Below are positions 17,820 through 26,165 of a DNA stretch of 37,258 nt, piece after piece. The notes under the pieces were generated by a model. That model was not told where the DNA came from. It worked only from the letters and a program-made list of their open reading frames with translations, and searched no databases. A program made the position numbers and the translations under genes. Position 1 is the stretch's first letter; the number at the start of each line of letters is the position of its first letter. This DNA comes from an uncultured Acidobacteriota bacterium (GTDB taxonomy: Bacteria; Acidobacteriota; Vicinamibacteria; Vicinamibacterales; CAVVIG01), in NCBI GenBank assembly GCA_902825985.1, contig CADEDC010000058.1, positions 1-37,258 of the forward strand. The letters run 5' to 3'.

Positions 17820-18971
17820 ATGCTACGCTCCCTAATCGTTGTGACTCAGCCGATCCCGATAGCGCTGCGGTGTGCGTCCTTCTGTTTGAGTGTGCTCATG
17901 GCCAGCGCCGCGACGGCGCAGGCACAGCCGATGCCGGTGCCGTCACATGCGAGGAGCGGCGCGGACATCTATCGGGCCGGGTGTATCACGTGTCACGGTG
18001 CCGACGGCCGAGGCGGCGATCAGGCGCTACTCGGATTCGACAACGATCTGCCAAATTTTACCGAGTGCGATTTCTCGACTCCAGAGCCTGACTCCGATTG
18101 GCTCGCCATCATCCACGAAGGCGGCACGGTACGCGGCTTCAGCCAGCGGATGCCGGCCTTCAAGGATCTGCTTTCCGATCGGGAGATCGAGGCGGTGGTT
18201 GGCTACCTGCGTGGGTTCTGCGAGGCGCGCGGCTGGCCGCTCGGCGACCTCAATCTGCCACGGCCGCTCTTCACCGAGAAGGCGTTCCCCGAGAACGAGT
18301 TCCTGCTGACGACGACCGTCGATCATGGCGCCCGGGCGGCGGTGGGCGACTCGCTGCTGTACGAGCGCAGGCTGGGTTCGCGGGCGCAGTATGAAATCAG
18401 CGTCCCCATCAACGTGCAGAAGGGCAGCGGCAGCTGGACTCCCGGGCTGGGTGACGTGACGCTGGCCTTCAAGCGCGTCCTGCACGGCAACCGCACACGC
18501 GGTCGCATCGTGAGCGCCGGCACGGAAGTGCTGCTGCCCACGGGCTCCGAGCTTCGCGGCTTCGGTCGCGGAGTGACGATCGTCGAGCCGTTCGTCGTCG
18601 CCGGCCAGATGTTGCCGTCCGACGGTTTCGTCCAGATGCACGTCGGGGCGGAACTGCCGACCGACACCGCGAAGGCCGGGCGTGAGCTGTTCGTCCGGGC
18701 GGCGGCGGGGAAGAGCGTCATGGAGGGACGCTGGGGACGTGCATGGACGCCGATGGTCGAGCTCCTCGGCGCCCACGAGTTTGGTCACAGCGAGCCTACG
18801 GCGTGGGACATCGTGCCGCAACTCCAGGTCACGCTGAGCCGCCGCCAGCACATCATGATCAGCGGCGGTCTCAAGTTCCCACTCAACGAACGCGACGAAC
18901 GCAAGTCGGAGTTCGTGTCGTACTTTCTCTGGGACTGGCTCGATGGCGGCCTCTTCGATGGCTGGAAATAG
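17820..18971 (+). CDS. Cytochrome c domain fused to a beta-barrel-like outer-membrane domain
   Basis: A 383-residue exported protein. Residues 1-36 form a signal peptide (ending in ATAQA). Residues about 46-135 are a monoheme cytochrome c domain with CITCH (55-59) and a likely distal Met111 in QRMPAF. Residues about 150-383 contain roughly ten amphipathic beta-strand-like stretches (YEISVPINVQ, GDVTLAFKRVL, IVSAGTEVLLPTG, FVQMHVGAELPT, ELFVRAAAGKS, HIMISGGLKFPL) with short turns. They resemble outer-membrane transporter/porin-like proteins of the phenol MetA type. The chain ends FVSYFLWDWLDGGLFDGWK, an aromatic-rich end. The pentaheme gene begins 7 nt after the stop, so they form a pair. The role is inferred: electron transfer at, or across, the outer membrane. 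Barrel topology is by eye only. Confidence 0.75.
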   Translation: MLRSLIVVTQPIPIALRCASFCLSVLMASAATAQAQPMPVPSHARSGADIYRAGCITCHGADGRGGDQALLGFDNDLPNFTECDFSTPEPDSDWLAIIHEGGTVRGFSQRMPAFKDLLSDREIEAVVGYLRGFCEARGWPLGDLNLPRPLFTEKAFPENEFLLTTTVDHGARAAVGDSLLYERRLGSRAQYEISVPINVQKGSGSWTPGLGDVTLAFKRVLHGNRTRGRIVSAGTEVLLPTGSELRGFGRGVTIVEPFVVAGQMLPSDGFVQMHVGAELPTDTAKAGRELFVRAAAGKSVMEGRWGRAWTPMVELLGAHEFGHSEPTAWDIVPQLQVTLSRRQHIMISGGLKFPLNERDERKSEFVSYFLWDWLDGGLFDGWK

Positions 18972-18978
18972 CGTGCGT

Positions 18979-20664
18979 ATGCAGCGGTGCTTTCAGCTCG
19001 CCGCCGTCGTCTGCGGCATCGCGATGGCCGGTGCGGTGCTCTTGGGACAAGCGTCGCCAGCTGGACGACAGGCCGCGAGCGCGATCCAGGCGCCCCCGCC
19101 AGCCTCGCGCGAGGCTGGCACTGGCGGCGACCTCTTCAAGACGTCGAGTGAGTGCCTTGCCTGTCACAACGGTTTGTCGACTGCGAGCGGAGAGGACGTC
19201 TCGATCGGTGTGTCGTGGCGCTCGTCCATGATGGCCAACTCCGGGCGCGATCCCTACTGGATGGGATCGGTCCGCCGCGAGGTCCTCGATCACCCGACCC
19301 ATGGCGCCGCGATCGAGGATGAGTGCTCCGTGTGCCACATGCCGATGGCGCGCGCCGCGGCTGTGGGGTCAGGCGGCAGCGGAGAGGTGTTTTCGCATCT
19401 CTCGCACATCGACACCGGCCGGGCGCCGGCGACCGACGCCGATGCGCTCGCCGCCGACGGTGTCTCGTGCACGTTGTGCCATCAGATCTCCGGCGAGCGG
19501 CTGGGTACCCCCGCGAGTTACACCGGCGGGTTCGTCCTTGGCGCACCCGTTGGCGGTGTCCGTCAGATCCTCGGTCCGTTCGAGATCACCGCCGGGCATA
19601 CGACCGTGATGCGGTCGGCCACCGGCTTCACGCCGATGGCGGCGACCCACCTGCGCGGTTCCGAACTCTGTGCGACGTGCCACACGCTGATCACCGAGGC
19701 ACTCGGAGAGAACGGCCAGGTGATCGGCCGCCTGCCGGAACAGATGCCGTATCAGGAGTGGCGGCACAGCGCGTTCCGGGAGGAGAAAACCTGTCAACAG
19801 TGCCACATGCCCACGGTGGACACCCCCACACCCGTGACGTCGGTATTTGGCGCCCCGCGCGTCGGCCTCGCACGGCACACCTTCGTTGGTGGCAACTTCT
19901 TCATGTTGCGGTTGCTCAACCGTCATCGAGTGGCTCTGAACGTTCAAGCCTTGCCGCAGGAGCTCGAGGCGACTGCTCGGGCCACGATCCGTCAGTTGCA
20001 GGCCGACACCGCCGCGCTGCGTATCGCGCGCGCCGAACGTGTCGCGGCAGCGTTGCATATCGACGTACAGGTGGCGAATCTGACGGGCCACAAGCTGCCG
20101 ACGGGCTATCCAGCCCGGCGAACCTGGATCCACTTGACGGTTCGCGATGCCGGCGGACGCGTCGTGTTCGAGTCCGGGGCTCCGCTGGCGACTGGCGCCA
20201 TCCAGGGGAACGACAACGACGAAGATGCCGCGGGGGTCGAGCCTCATCACGACACCATACGATCGGCCGACGACGTGCAGATCTACGAGTCCGTCATGGG
20301 CGACATTGCCGGCCGGCCGACTACCGGTCTGCTTACCGCCGTGCGCTTCCTGAAGGACAATCGACTGCTTCCGCGCGGCTTCGACAAAGCCACCGCGGCC
20401 GAGGACATCGCGGTGCGCGGTGACGCCGCGACCGACAGCACCTTCACCGGTGACGGCGATCGGATCCGCTACGACGTGCCGGTCACCGGATCTGGCGTGC
20501 TCGAGGTCACCGCAGAGCTCCGGTATCAGCCGATTGGTTTCCGCTGGGCTCGCAATCTCGCTCACTACGCCGCACCAGAGCCACGGCGGTTCGTCACCTA
20601 CTTCGACGAGGCGGCAGCCGAGACGTCGGTCGTGTTGGCGCACCACGTCGCGCGCGTCGAGTAG
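18979..20664 (+). CDS. Pentaheme c-type cytochrome family protein
   Basis: A 561-residue exported multiheme cytochrome. After a signal peptide (residues 1 to about 27) come five CxxCH heme-binding motifs: CLACH (59-63), CSVCH (116-120), CTLCH (164-168), CATCH (231-235) and CQQCH (272-276). Further histidines (for example SHLSH at 139-143 and RHSAF) could be distal ligands. The C-terminal half lacks hemes and is beta-rich. It contains the stretch TGHKLPTGYPARRTWIHL, a recurrent feature of multiheme cytochromes of this architecture. ATG 18979 is preferred; ATGs at 18943 and 18958 would overlap the upstream gene and delay the signal peptide. The partner is the cytochrome/beta-barrel protein just upstream. 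Substrate or redox partner is unknown; no reductase catalytic motif is evident. Confidence 0.85.
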   Translation: MQRCFQLAAVVCGIAMAGAVLLGQASPAGRQAASAIQAPPPASREAGTGGDLFKTSSECLACHNGLSTASGEDVSIGVSWRSSMMANSGRDPYWMGSVRREVLDHPTHGAAIEDECSVCHMPMARAAAVGSGGSGEVFSHLSHIDTGRAPATDADALAADGVSCTLCHQISGERLGTPASYTGGFVLGAPVGGVRQILGPFEITAGHTTVMRSATGFTPMAATHLRGSELCATCHTLITEALGENGQVIGRLPEQMPYQEWRHSAFREEKTCQQCHMPTVDTPTPVTSVFGAPRVGLARHTFVGGNFFMLRLLNRHRVALNVQALPQELEATARATIRQLQADTAALRIARAERVAAALHIDVQVANLTGHKLPTGYPARRTWIHLTVRDAGGRVVFESGAPLATGAIQGNDNDEDAAGVEPHHDTIRSADDVQIYESVMGDIAGRPTTGLLTAVRFLKDNRLLPRGFDKATAAEDIAVRGDAATDSTFTGDGDRIRYDVPVTGSGVLEVTAELRYQPIGFRWARNLAHYAAPEPRRFVTYFDEAAAETSVVLAHHVARVE

Positions 20665-20705
20665 GCGCCCAGCCTTGGCCGCGCGAGCGCGGCGGCGCGT
20701 GCCGA

Positions 20706-20711
20706 TACAAT
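20706..20711 (+). promoter_or_regulatory. -10-like element before RNA methyltransferase gene
   Basis: TACAAT lies 48 nt upstream of GTG 20759. It would give a leader of about 40 nt that contains a GGAG ribosome site 10 nt before the start. Confidence 0.35.
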
Positions 20712-20758
20712 GAACCGGACGCGGCGACCATGCGGTGGCCGGTCGGAGAACCTCGCGC

Positions 20759-22075
20759 GTGGCCATCACGGTTGGGCAGCACATCACACTGGACGTCGAG
20801 AAGCCGGCCGCTGGCGGCCGGATGATCGCCAGGCACGACGGACAGATCGTGTTCGTTGCCGACGCCATCCCCGGCGAGCGCGTCGTCGCGCAGGTGACCC
20901 GCGTCGCGAAGGGGACGGCGTTTGCGACCACCGTGCAGGTCGAGACCGCATCGCCCGATCGGCGTCCGCCGTTCACCGACACGGCGTGCGGCGGCTCGGC
21001 ATTCGCACACATCGACTATCCGCGCCAGCTCACGATCAAGGCTGACATCATCACCGACGGCCTCGCCCGCATCGGCCGCGTGACGCCGCCCGCCCCCGTC
21101 GCCGTGACCGGCTCGCGGTCCGACGGCTACCGGATGCGCGCCCGCCTGCACGCCTCGAGGGGACGCCTGGGCTTCTTCCGCGAGGGCACGCACCAGCTGT
21201 GCGACGTGCGAGCCACCCGCCAGCTGCTCGACTCGACGTGCGACGTCCTCGAGCAGGTCGCCGGGCAACTGCGCGAGGTCGGTGCCGACGCGGTCCGCGA
21301 ACTCGAGGTGTCCGAGAATGCCGACGCGACGCAGCGGGCCCTGCACCTGCTGGCCGTCGAGCCGCTGCCGGCGTCGGAACTCGCTCCGATCGCCGCGATT
21401 CCCGGGGTGACCGGCGTCGTGCTGAGCGCCCCGGTGAGACCGGGGCACGTTCCCGAATCGACCCTGGTCGCCGGCGATCCGTACGTGTTCGAGACGCTGA
21501 AGCTGGCCGGCATCACGGTGCACATGCGGCGGCACGTGCAGGCGTTCTTCCAGGGCAATCGCTACCTGCTCGGCCGGCTGGTGGCGCACGTCGCCGGTAC
21601 CGTGGCCGACGGCCAGTCCGTGACCGACCTCTATGCCGGCGTCGGGCTGTTTGCGGTGGCCGTCGCCGCCACCCGCCGGGCGCCGGTGACCGCGGTCGAA
21701 GGCGATCGGTTCGCCGCCGGCGATCTGGAAGTGAACGCAACGATGCTGGGGACGTCGGCCGCCGGCGACGGGCACGCCGGGGTCGGGCAGGTGACGGTCG
21801 CGCATCGTTCCGTCGAGCGCTATCTCACGGGAGAGCCGGTCGCCGCCGACTGCATCATCCTCGACCCGCCGCGGACCGGCGTGTCGCCGGACGCGTTGCG
21901 CGCGCTCATCGCGCTGCGCGCGGCCCGTCTCATCTACGTGTCGTGCGATGTCGCGACCCTGTCGCGCGACGTCCGGCTGCTCGTCGAGGCCGGGTACCGC
22001 ATCGAGCGGGTCGACGGGTTCGACCTCTTTCCGAACACGGCACACGTCGAGACGGTCGTGGTGCTGACCGGCTGA
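20759..22075 (+). CDS. Class I SAM-dependent RNA methyltransferase (TrmA/RlmD family)
   Basis: A 438-residue RNA uridine-5-methyltransferase-type enzyme. The N-terminal TRAM domain (about residues 3-60, GGRMIARHDGQIVFVADAIPGE) should bind RNA. The C-terminal Rossmann domain has the SAM motif VTDLYAGVGLFAV, the DPPRTG motif, and the nucleophile cysteine in YVSCDVATLSRD. The residues that ligate the [4Fe-4S] cluster in RlmD are mostly lost: the region reads TACGGSAF with one of the three clustered cysteines, and the fourth position also appears replaced. The target site cannot therefore be assigned (RlmD, RlmC or TrmA-like). GTG 20759 is chosen for its GGAG spacing and match to the TRAM start; GTG 20735 is possible. 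The 3' end is convergent with the amidotransferase-like gene. Confidence 0.88.
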   Translation: MAITVGQHITLDVEKPAAGGRMIARHDGQIVFVADAIPGERVVAQVTRVAKGTAFATTVQVETASPDRRPPFTDTACGGSAFAHIDYPRQLTIKADIITDGLARIGRVTPPAPVAVTGSRSDGYRMRARLHASRGRLGFFREGTHQLCDVRATRQLLDSTCDVLEQVAGQLREVGADAVRELEVSENADATQRALHLLAVEPLPASELAPIAAIPGVTGVVLSAPVRPGHVPESTLVAGDPYVFETLKLAGITVHMRRHVQAFFQGNRYLLGRLVAHVAGTVADGQSVTDLYAGVGLFAVAVAATRRAPVTAVEGDRFAAGDLEVNATMLGTSAAGDGHAGVGQVTVAHRSVERYLTGEPVAADCIILDPPRTGVSPDALRALIALRAARLIYVSCDVATLSRDVRLLVEAGYRIERVDGFDLFPNTAHVETVVVLTG

Positions 22076-22095
22076 CCGCGTTGCCGCGTGTCAGC
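22071..22095. terminator. Hairpin carrying both stop codons of a convergent pair
   Basis: GCTGAC-CGCG pairs with CGCG-t-GTCAGC (10 bp, one bulged T, loop TTGC). The arms contain the TGA of the methyltransferase (22073-22075) and the complementary stop of the amidotransferase-like gene (22091-22093). There is no T-tract. Confidence 0.5.
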
Positions 22096-22792
22096 GCGCC
22101 CGCGTCGTCTGCGCGGCGTTGAGGAACCCCTCGAACAGCGGCCGGAATTCGCCGGTGCGCCAGAAATTCTCCGGGTGCCACTGGACGCCGAGACAGAACG
22201 CGGCCGCCGGATCCTCGATCGCTTCGATCACGCCGTCCGGCGCCGTCGCCGACACCTTGAATCCGGCAGCGACCCGTTTCACCGCCTGGTGATGGCGGCT
22301 GTTGACGTCGACCGTGTCGGCGTCGTTCAGCCGTTCCTTCATGAGCGTGGCGAGCAGGGAGTCCTTCTCGACCCAGATCTCGTGGGCGCGCGAAAACGGC
22401 TGGTTGGGTGGCACCTTCAGGTTGTGCTCCTGCGGCCCGGTCTGCTCGGACGGGATGTCCTGGATGAGTGAACCGCCGCAGGCGACGTTGAGCACCTGGA
22501 TCCCCCGGCAGATGGCGAGCAACGGCAGGTCGCGCTTGCGGGCTTCGGCGACGAGGGCGAGCTCGAAGCGGTCGCGTTCCGGCTCCACGTCCGTCAGCAG
22601 CGGCGATGGCGCTTCGCCGTAGTGTGAGGGCTCGAGATCACCACCGCCGGTGAGCATCAAGCCGTCGACGCCGTTCAGGGCATCGGCCACCGACATCGAC
22701 GGGTCGATCATGCGGACCTCGCCGCCCACGTGCAGGACCGCCTGCCGATAGTCTTCGAGCTTGCGACACGTAGTGATACCGACGACCGCCAT
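22091..22792 (-). CDS. Gamma-glutamyl-gamma-aminobutyrate hydrolase family protein (class I glutamine amidotransferase-like, peptidase C26)
   Basis: A 233-residue cytosolic hydrolase with a class I glutamine amidotransferase fold. The nucleophile elbow AICRGIQ supplies the catalytic Cys. The His and Glu are in VQWHPE. LTGGGDLEPSHYG supplies the oxyanion-side glycines, a typical PuuD/C26 feature. The known family activity is hydrolysis of gamma-glutamyl amides such as gamma-Glu-GABA in putrescine degradation. No other puu genes are present, so the true substrate is uncertain. ATG 22790-22792 has a GAGG-containing ribosome-site region, part of an 11-nt stretch also found before glutamate dehydrogenase. 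It lies downstream of argS with a 114-nt gap on the same strand and may be read through from it. Confidence 0.9.
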   Translation of the reverse strand: MAVVGITTCRKLEDYRQAVLHVGGEVRMIDPSMSVADALNGVDGLMLTGGGDLEPSHYGEAPSPLLTDVEPERDRFELALVAEARKRDLPLLAICRGIQVLNVACGGSLIQDIPSEQTGPQEHNLKVPPNQPFSRAHEIWVEKDSLLATLMKERLNDADTVDVNSRHHQAVKRVAAGFKVSATAPDGVIEAIEDPAAAFCLGVQWHPENFWRTGEFRPLFEGFLNAAQTTRAR

Positions 22793-22906
22793 GGCAACGC
22801 CTCGTTTCGGCTTGCGAAGGGGGCCAGCCGGCCGACCAGGAGGGCCCTCGCTGCCTCAGCCATAGGTGTGCGTCACCCGCGGCGCAAGGGCAGCGAAGTC
22901 ATGCTG

Positions 22907-24904
22907 CTACATCCGCGCCGGAACTTCAATCCCCATCAGGGCGAGGGCGCGCGTCAACTGGGCACGGAAATACGCGACGCCGGCCGCACGCCAGAGCTTC
23001 CGGTCGCGGTCCTCCTCGTTCACGATGGGATACTTGTGGTAGAACGCGCTGAACAGCTGCGCGAGTCCGAACGCGTACTTGGCCAGTGCCGCGAACTCGA
23101 GGCTGCGGATCACGGTTTCGACCACCTCATCGAGGCGTGACGCCTCGAGCGTGAGCGCCCACAAATCGTGCGTCCCGTCGCCGGCGCCCGACAGCTCGTC
23201 GCACGCCAACCCGTCCAGGGCGGCGAGCACATCCGCTTCCGAGATGCCTTCGCGCTCCTTGAGCTTCTGCAGGATGTTGTGCGCCCGCACCGCCGCGTAC
23301 TGCAGATACGGCCCGGTTTCGCCCTCGAAGCTGAGGGCTTCTTCGATGTCGAACACGATCAGCTTGCCGCGCGAGAACTTCAGCATGAAGTATCGAATCG
23401 CCGCCACGGCGATCTGCGCGGCGACCCGGCCGCACTCGTCGGCCGTGAATTCGGGGTTGCGGGCCGCGACCTCTTTCGCTGCCTTCGCGGCCAGCAGGTC
23501 GAGCATGTCGTCGACCTTCACCCCGAGCCCCTTGCGGCCGGATACCTCGACGAACGGCTTCCGGTTCTCGTCGTCGTCCGGCGGGTAGCCGAGCTCGCGC
23601 GCCGTGGCATGCGACAGCGCCACCATCTCGTAGGAGAAGTGCACCGAGTTCTCGGCCTCGCGTGGATGCCCGAGCGTCCGCAGCGCCTGACTGAGCAGCG
23701 CCTGCAGGTACATCTGCCGGGAGTCGATCACGTTGAAGATTCGCGACGCCCGCCCGAACGGCGGTGCCGCCGGATCGCTGTCCGCCGACGTCGTCGCCCA
23801 CAGGGTCTGTCCCGTGTGCTGCGTCATGAACCGCTTGTAGCGGAAGTCGCGACCGAGCAGCCCGAACTTCCAGAACTGATTGGCGATGTCCTTGCCGACG
23901 TAGGTGACCACCCCGTTCGACCGGACGATGACCTTCTCACGATTGTCGGGACCGCCGTCGTCGCCGCCCTCGGCCTCGACAGCCGGCGTCCCGGCGGCTT
24001 CGATGCGCATGACCCAGCAGCCGGCCAGCTTGCCTTCGGTCTGCAGGAATACGGCGCCTTGCGCCTTCAGGATGTCGAACGCATGTGCCCAGAACTTCAG
24101 CCGGAGGATGTCGCCTTCGTAGGTGAGCAGATCGTACGAGACGTTCAGCCGCGCCATCGTGCGCAGGTGCGCGCGAACGATGCGATCGACGATGAGCGCG
24201 CCCAGCTCCGACACCGGCGTGCCGCCGTGCTCGAGTTCATGCAGCGCTGCGGCGCGCACCTCGAGGCGGGCACTGTCTTCGGCGTACCACTCGGTGACGC
24301 GCGAGTAGAGATCCCAGCAGTAGTAGTCGAACCGGGTGGTCTCGGCGATGCGGCGGACATCGTCGATGCTCTTGCGCTCGAGCTCGCGGAACCCGACGAT
24401 GACGTCGGCGACCTGCACGCCGGTGTCGTCGATGTAGTTCTGGACCTCGACGGGACCGCCACGGAAGCGCAGGACCCGGGCGAGCGTATCGCCAAGCGCG
24501 GCATTGCGCAGGTGGCCGATGTGGGCCGCCTTGTTGGGGTTGATGGCCGTGTGTTCGACGACGGTCTTCTCGGGGGTGGCGGGCAGGCCGGCCACCTCGC
24601 CGCGCATCCGCGGCCGGATGAAGGCCGGCCGATCGAGATAGAGATTCAGATAGCCGTTTGGCGCGACGACGAGGCGGGCGATCCCCGGGATGGCGCCGAG
24701 CGCATCCGCCACCTCCTGCGCGATGACTTTCGGTGCCTTGCGCAGCGGCCGGGCGAGCTGGAACGCGACGGTGACCGCGAGGTCACCCAGCGCGCGGTTG
24801 GGCGGCACCTCGACGACGAAGGGCGGAATGTCGACGCCCGGGTACTGCCGGCGCATCGCATCGGTGATGGCCGTGTGGACGAGTCGCTGAACGGTCAGAA
24901 TCAT
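22907..24904 (-). CDS. argS: Arginine--tRNA ligase
   Basis: A 665-residue class I aminoacyl-tRNA synthetase charging tRNA-Arg. The N-terminal additional domain (about 1-95) contacts the tRNA D-loop (VEVPPNRALGDLAVTVAF). The HIGH motif is AAHIGHLRN (HIGH at 128-131) in the conserved block HTAINPNKAAHIGH. The catalytic loop replacing KMSKS is SGRKGLGVKVDDML. The C-terminal DALR anticodon-binding domain includes GPYLQYAAVRAHNIL. The protein is about 70-100 residues longer than typical ArgS. The extra length includes an acidic Gly-rich insertion (AVEAEGGDDGGPDN) in the catalytic half. ATG 24904 is 13 nt downstream of the mobA stop, so mobA-argS is probably an operon. Confidence 0.96.
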   Translation of the reverse strand: MILTVQRLVHTAITDAMRRQYPGVDIPPFVVEVPPNRALGDLAVTVAFQLARPLRKAPKVIAQEVADALGAIPGIARLVVAPNGYLNLYLDRPAFIRPRMRGEVAGLPATPEKTVVEHTAINPNKAAHIGHLRNAALGDTLARVLRFRGGPVEVQNYIDDTGVQVADVIVGFRELERKSIDDVRRIAETTRFDYYCWDLYSRVTEWYAEDSARLEVRAAALHELEHGGTPVSELGALIVDRIVRAHLRTMARLNVSYDLLTYEGDILRLKFWAHAFDILKAQGAVFLQTEGKLAGCWVMRIEAAGTPAVEAEGGDDGGPDNREKVIVRSNGVVTYVGKDIANQFWKFGLLGRDFRYKRFMTQHTGQTLWATTSADSDPAAPPFGRASRIFNVIDSRQMYLQALLSQALRTLGHPREAENSVHFSYEMVALSHATARELGYPPDDDENRKPFVEVSGRKGLGVKVDDMLDLLAAKAAKEVAARNPEFTADECGRVAAQIAVAAIRYFMLKFSRGKLIVFDIEEALSFEGETGPYLQYAAVRAHNILQKLKEREGISEADVLAALDGLACDELSGAGDGTHDLWALTLEASRLDEVVETVIRSLEFAALAKYAFGLAQLFSAFYHKYPIVNEEDRDRKLWRAAGVAYFRAQLTRALALMGIEVPARM

Positions 24905-24917
24905 GCGTGTGAATCGG

Positions 24918-25520
24918 TTACGATAACGGTTCGTGGGCCAGACGGGTTGCGAGCGCTTCGTGTTCGGCCGGCGTGTTGACGTTGGTCAGCAGCTGACGCG
25001 GGTCTCCGGTGACGGCCAGTTCCGCCTCGGTGACCTCGCGCACGCGGAGCGCCGGAAACAGGTCACGCACCGCGAGGTCGCCGGCCGCCAGGTGGGACGT
25101 CACCACAGGCAGGCACGGCGTGACCCGATAGACCGCGCACAAGGGATGATAGCCCCGGCCGGTGCGTGGCACGACCGCATCCCAGCCGTCGGCCAGCGAA
25201 TGGAGGCGGGCGAGCAACGCCGCCGAGATGGCCGGCATGTCGCAGGCCACGACGACGACGAGCGGGTGACGGGCGTGCAGCAGCGCGGCTTCGAGACCGG
25301 CGAGCGGGCCCCGGCCCGGATGACGGTCGGGGATCCAGCGGGCTCGCGAGTCCCGCGGCGCCGGCTCGGTGCCGCCGACAATCAGGATGTCGTCGGAAAT
25401 CGCCGCCAGCACCGCCAGCTGTCGCTCGCGAATCGTCGCTGCGCCGACGACCAGGGCACCCTTGTCGCATCCGCCGAAGCGGACCGACCGTCCGCCGTTC
25501 AGGATCGCTGCGCTGGGCAC
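24918..25520 (-). CDS. mobA: Molybdenum cofactor guanylyltransferase
   Basis: A 200-residue nucleotidyltransferase that transfers GMP to molybdopterin to form the guanine dinucleotide cofactor. The GTP-binding N terminus reads AAILNGGRSVRFGGCDKG. This matches LAGGxSxRMGxDK with Asn for Ala and Phe for Met. Further motifs are the Asp-containing ACDMP and the C-terminal NVNTP. Length is normal for MobA (about 190-210). It starts at GTG 25518-25520, directly before the first beta strand. It is divergent from the V4R-like gene with only 30 nt between the start codons, and precedes argS on the minus strand. No other moa/moe genes or molybdoenzymes are in the window. Confidence 0.88.
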   Translation of the reverse strand: MPSAAILNGGRSVRFGGCDKGALVVGAATIRERQLAVLAAISDDILIVGGTEPAPRDSRARWIPDRHPGRGPLAGLEAALLHARHPLVVVVACDMPAISAALLARLHSLADGWDAVVPRTGRGYHPLCAVYRVTPCLPVVTSHLAAGDLAVRDLFPALRVREVTEAELAVTGDPRQLLTNVNTPAEHEALATRLAHEPLS

Positions 25521-25550
25521 GGTCCGGTGATCTTACCCGCACTCTGACCC

Positions 25551-26165
25551 ATGCGCGAAGACGGCATCGGCCGTGTCCTCGTGGCGAGCCTGCACCAGAG
25601 CATCGCGGAAACCATGCCGGCGCGGCTCGGGTTCTACGAGCATTGGCTGACCGAAGGCGGGCTGCGCGAGGGGACCATCGGCCTCGCTCCGACCTACGCC
25701 GTCCTGAGCTTCCTGCGGCAGGAGGGCGAGGCCTACCATGTCATCACCCGGCGCGCCGGCCAGTATGCGGCCGAATGGACGGTCGAATCGATGCCGGCCT
25801 TCCGCCGCTCGTTCATCCGGGCGATGCCGGTCTGGATCCGCACGCGCCTGCTCGTGCGGCTGATGGATGGCCTCGTGCGCAGCAGCTACGCCGGCAGCCG
25901 GACGATTGCGTCGGTGCGGCAGGGCATCGCCGAGATCGATGTCCGGTCGTCCGTTTTCTGCAACGTACGGGAGCCGGTGCCGTTTCACCTCTGCGGTTTC
26001 TACGCTGCCGCGTGCACGCGGCTGTGGGCGCTGTTCGACCTCGAGACGCAGGCGACGGTGGTGTCATGCCGCGGCGCCGGCGAGCCGGCCTGTGTCGTCA
26101 CCGCCGCCCCCGGCGCAGCGATCACCAGTGCCGGGACGAATCAGGAGGGAACCGATCGATCATGA
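25551..26165 (+). CDS. V4R-like domain protein (tentative)
   Basis: A 204-residue soluble protein. The N-terminal 110 residues have no family I can name (IGRVLVASLHQSIAETMPARLGFYEHWL). The C-terminal segment from about 135 (CNVREPVPFHLCGFYAAACTRLWALF), followed by a Cys-x3-Gly-x3-Cys-like VSCRGAGEPAC (Cys173, Cys181), resembles the V4R (4-vinyl reductase) small-molecule-binding domain, which ends in a similar Cys/Gly pattern. Cys137, Cys148 and Cys155 add to a cysteine cluster. The final TGA overlaps the ATG of the TPR gene as ATGA (26162-26165), indicating translational coupling and perhaps functional linkage. The domain call is a pattern judgement, not a confirmed match. Confidence 0.65.
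   Translation: MREDGIGRVLVASLHQSIAETMPARLGFYEHWLTEGGLREGTIGLAPTYAVLSFLRQEGEAYHVITRRAGQYAAEWTVESMPAFRRSFIRAMPVWIRTRLLVRLMDGLVRSSYAGSRTIASVRQGIAEIDVRSSVFCNVREPVPFHLCGFYAAACTRLWALFDLETQATVVSCRGAGEPACVVTAAPGAAITSAGTNQEGTDRS

Noticed and set aside
23168..24979. A 603-codon plus-strand open frame opposite argS
   Set aside because: It has a shadow-like composition (Arg, Asp, Gly, Val) and covers a complete argS on the other strand.
25166..26161. In-frame extension of the TPR protein upstream of ATG 26162
   Set aside because: It crosses the mobA and V4R-like genes, is Arg/Pro-rich and would bury the signal peptide.
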